DNA of 64,000 nt from NCBI RefSeq assembly GCF_013410875.1, contig NZ_JACCCU010000001.1, forward strand, positions 1,550,001 through 1,614,000. The letters run 5' to 3'. Position numbers and translations under genes: made by a program. The number at the start of each line of letters is the position of its first letter. The stretch's first letter is position 1. Shown piece after piece: positions 63,347 to 64,000 of this stretch. The notes below the pieces were generated by a model, which had not been told where the DNA came from, did not search any database, and saw only the letters and a program-made list of their open reading frames with translations. This stretch comes from Tunturiibacter empetritectus. GTDB lineage: Bacteria; Acidobacteriota; Terriglobia; Terriglobales; Acidobacteriaceae.

Positions 63347-63443
63347 TGTCCTGCCGGACGGGCCCACTGCGCGTGGGGCGGTCACTTCGTGACGCGTATA
63401 CCGGTCTTGGTGGGTCGGCTGCCTGGGTCCTCCCTTTGGTCGG
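63347..63443 (-). repeat. REP-like element R6
   Basis: TGTCCTGCCGGACGGGCCCA, GGTCACTTCGTGACGCGTAT, ACC and GGGTCCTCCCTTTGGTCGG: the most complete copy of the second half. It lies before the alpha/beta-hydrolase gene's end. Confidence 0.8.
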
Positions 63444-63455
63444 CGCGGGACTTCT

Positions 63456-64000
63456 TCAGGGCTTGAGGAAGGTCTGGACGGCTTTGTCGAAGGCGGCGGG
63501 TTGGTCGTACATGATGAAGTGGCGGGAGTCATCGATGCGGAGGATCTTCAGGTTGGGCTTGGCGGCGTAGGCGGTGGTGTAGAGAGCGGTGACCTGGTTG
63601 GCTGGGCCTTCCGCGGTTTCATAGGGATAGAGAAGCGTCATCGGAGTTTTGATTGTGGCTAGCTGAGGACGGAGGTCGGTGCCGAGGTCTTCGAGCATGG
63701 CGTTGGCGAAGACGGTGCGGTCGGAGGCGATGGAGGAGGCTGAGACCAGGCGCTGGCCTTCGGGATCTTTGACGAGCCGGTTGGTATAGAGGGGGCTGGA
63801 TGCGGCGAACTGGTCGTTGGGCATGGCGACGAACTGGTCGTGGGCAGCCTTGGCCTGGGGTGCGACGCTTTCTACGGTGGCGGCTGGATCGAAGACGAGT
63901 CCGTAGAAGGGGAGGGTGTCAACGATGAGGAGCTTGCTGACGTCTTCGGGATGGGCCTGGGCGAGCATGAGGGCTAAGAGGCCGCCCATGGAGTGGCCGA
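63456..64000 (-). CDS. alpha/beta-hydrolase, 5' part beyond the window
   Basis: Partial CDS: the C-terminal ~180 residues are visible and the frame runs off the right end. The nucleophile elbow is complete as GHSMGGLL at the very edge (the first three residues read only from the final bases). Later, IDDSRHFIMYDQPAAF carries the catalytic His and LIVDTLPFYGL the strand after the elbow; the acid would be in TLLYPYETAEGP. Typical of small esterase/carboxylesterase-like hydrolases. The R6 repeat lies just downstream. Confidence 0.85.
   Translation of the reverse strand, partial: GHSMGGLLALMLAQAHPEDVSKLLIVDTLPFYGLVFDPAATVESVAPQAKAAHDQFVAMPNDQFAASSPLYTNRLVKDPEGQRLVSASSIASDRTVFANAMLEDLGTDLRPQLATIKTPMTLLYPYETAEGPANQVTALYTTAYAAKPNLKILRIDDSRHFIMYDQPAAFDKAVQTFLKP

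Noticed and set aside
1..64000. tRNA, rRNA, CRISPR array, prophage or IS transposase
   Set aside because: I looked for cloverleaf-like intergenic sequence, regularly spaced short repeats and transposase or phage motifs and saw none; without a search tool weak cases could be missed.

Overview
The window looks like chromosomal DNA of an Acidobacteriota member, most likely family Acidobacteriaceae (Edaphobacter/Granulicella/Terriglobus type). This is inferred from gene content, not from a marker-gene match. The supporting content is high G+C, a DUF1800 protein, a TonB-dependent receptor with an N-terminal carboxypeptidase-regulatory-like domain, a membrane TolB-like/TPR regulator, ScyD/ScyE-like and DUF4126 proteins, many short dispersed intergenic repeats, and convergent or divergent single genes rather than long operons. 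I see no prophage, IS transposase, CRISPR array, rRNA or tRNA.

Layout. 1-3.2 kb: REP-like copies, a ~260-bp dispersed element (copy A), an exported DUF1800 protein and a YjlB-like cupin. 3.2-9.5 kb (minus): rpsP-khpA-rimM // trmD-rplS-rnhB-LmbE-like-pdxH, a translation cluster split by an oppositely oriented outer-membrane-type gene. 9.6-13.9 kb: two divergent alpha/beta esterases, an ATP-grasp ligase and a YbdK/GCS2 carboxylate-amine ligase, a probable peptide or amide-forming pathway, with REP-like repeats on both sides of the ATP-grasp gene. 14-17.2 kb: ScyD-like protein and divergent TolB/TPR regulator. 17.2-28 kb: element copy B, M29-type aminopeptidase, serS-hypothetical-LolA, pyrD, purH, a large TPR protein, a dGTPase-like protein and DUF4126. 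28-33 kb: element copy C, a secreted hypothetical protein, an M23 peptidase, an HExxH protein and ribosomal protein S1. 33-42.9 kb: a His/Cys-rich small protein, a TonB-dependent receptor, a 1501-residue cyclic-beta-glucan-synthase-like protein without the usual C-terminal GH94 domain, and an ABC exporter.

43-49.8 kb is a uronate-catabolism island: Ldh-family dehydrogenase, KduD, an exported cupin, KduI, KdgK, KDPG aldolase and a Tat-exported alginate-lyase-like enzyme. Together these would turn unsaturated uronates, via 2-keto-3-deoxygluconate, into pyruvate and glyceraldehyde-3-phosphate. 49.8-50.7 kb is almost 1 kb of repeats (element copy D and a 197-bp tandem repeat). 50.7-56 kb: HPF/RaiA-like protein, a winged-helix methyltransferase, a polytopic membrane protein and phosphoglucomutase. 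56-59 kb: an exported protein alternating collagen-like stretches with six carbohydrate-binding-like modules. 59-62 kb: HPt protein, single-domain response regulator and hybrid histidine kinase (a complete phosphorelay). 62-64 kb: a deoxyhypusine-synthase-family enzyme and an alpha/beta hydrolase cut by the window edge.

The observations I rank highest are the four-copy ~260-bp intergenic element, the esterase/ATP-grasp/YbdK cluster, and the collagen/CBM protein.
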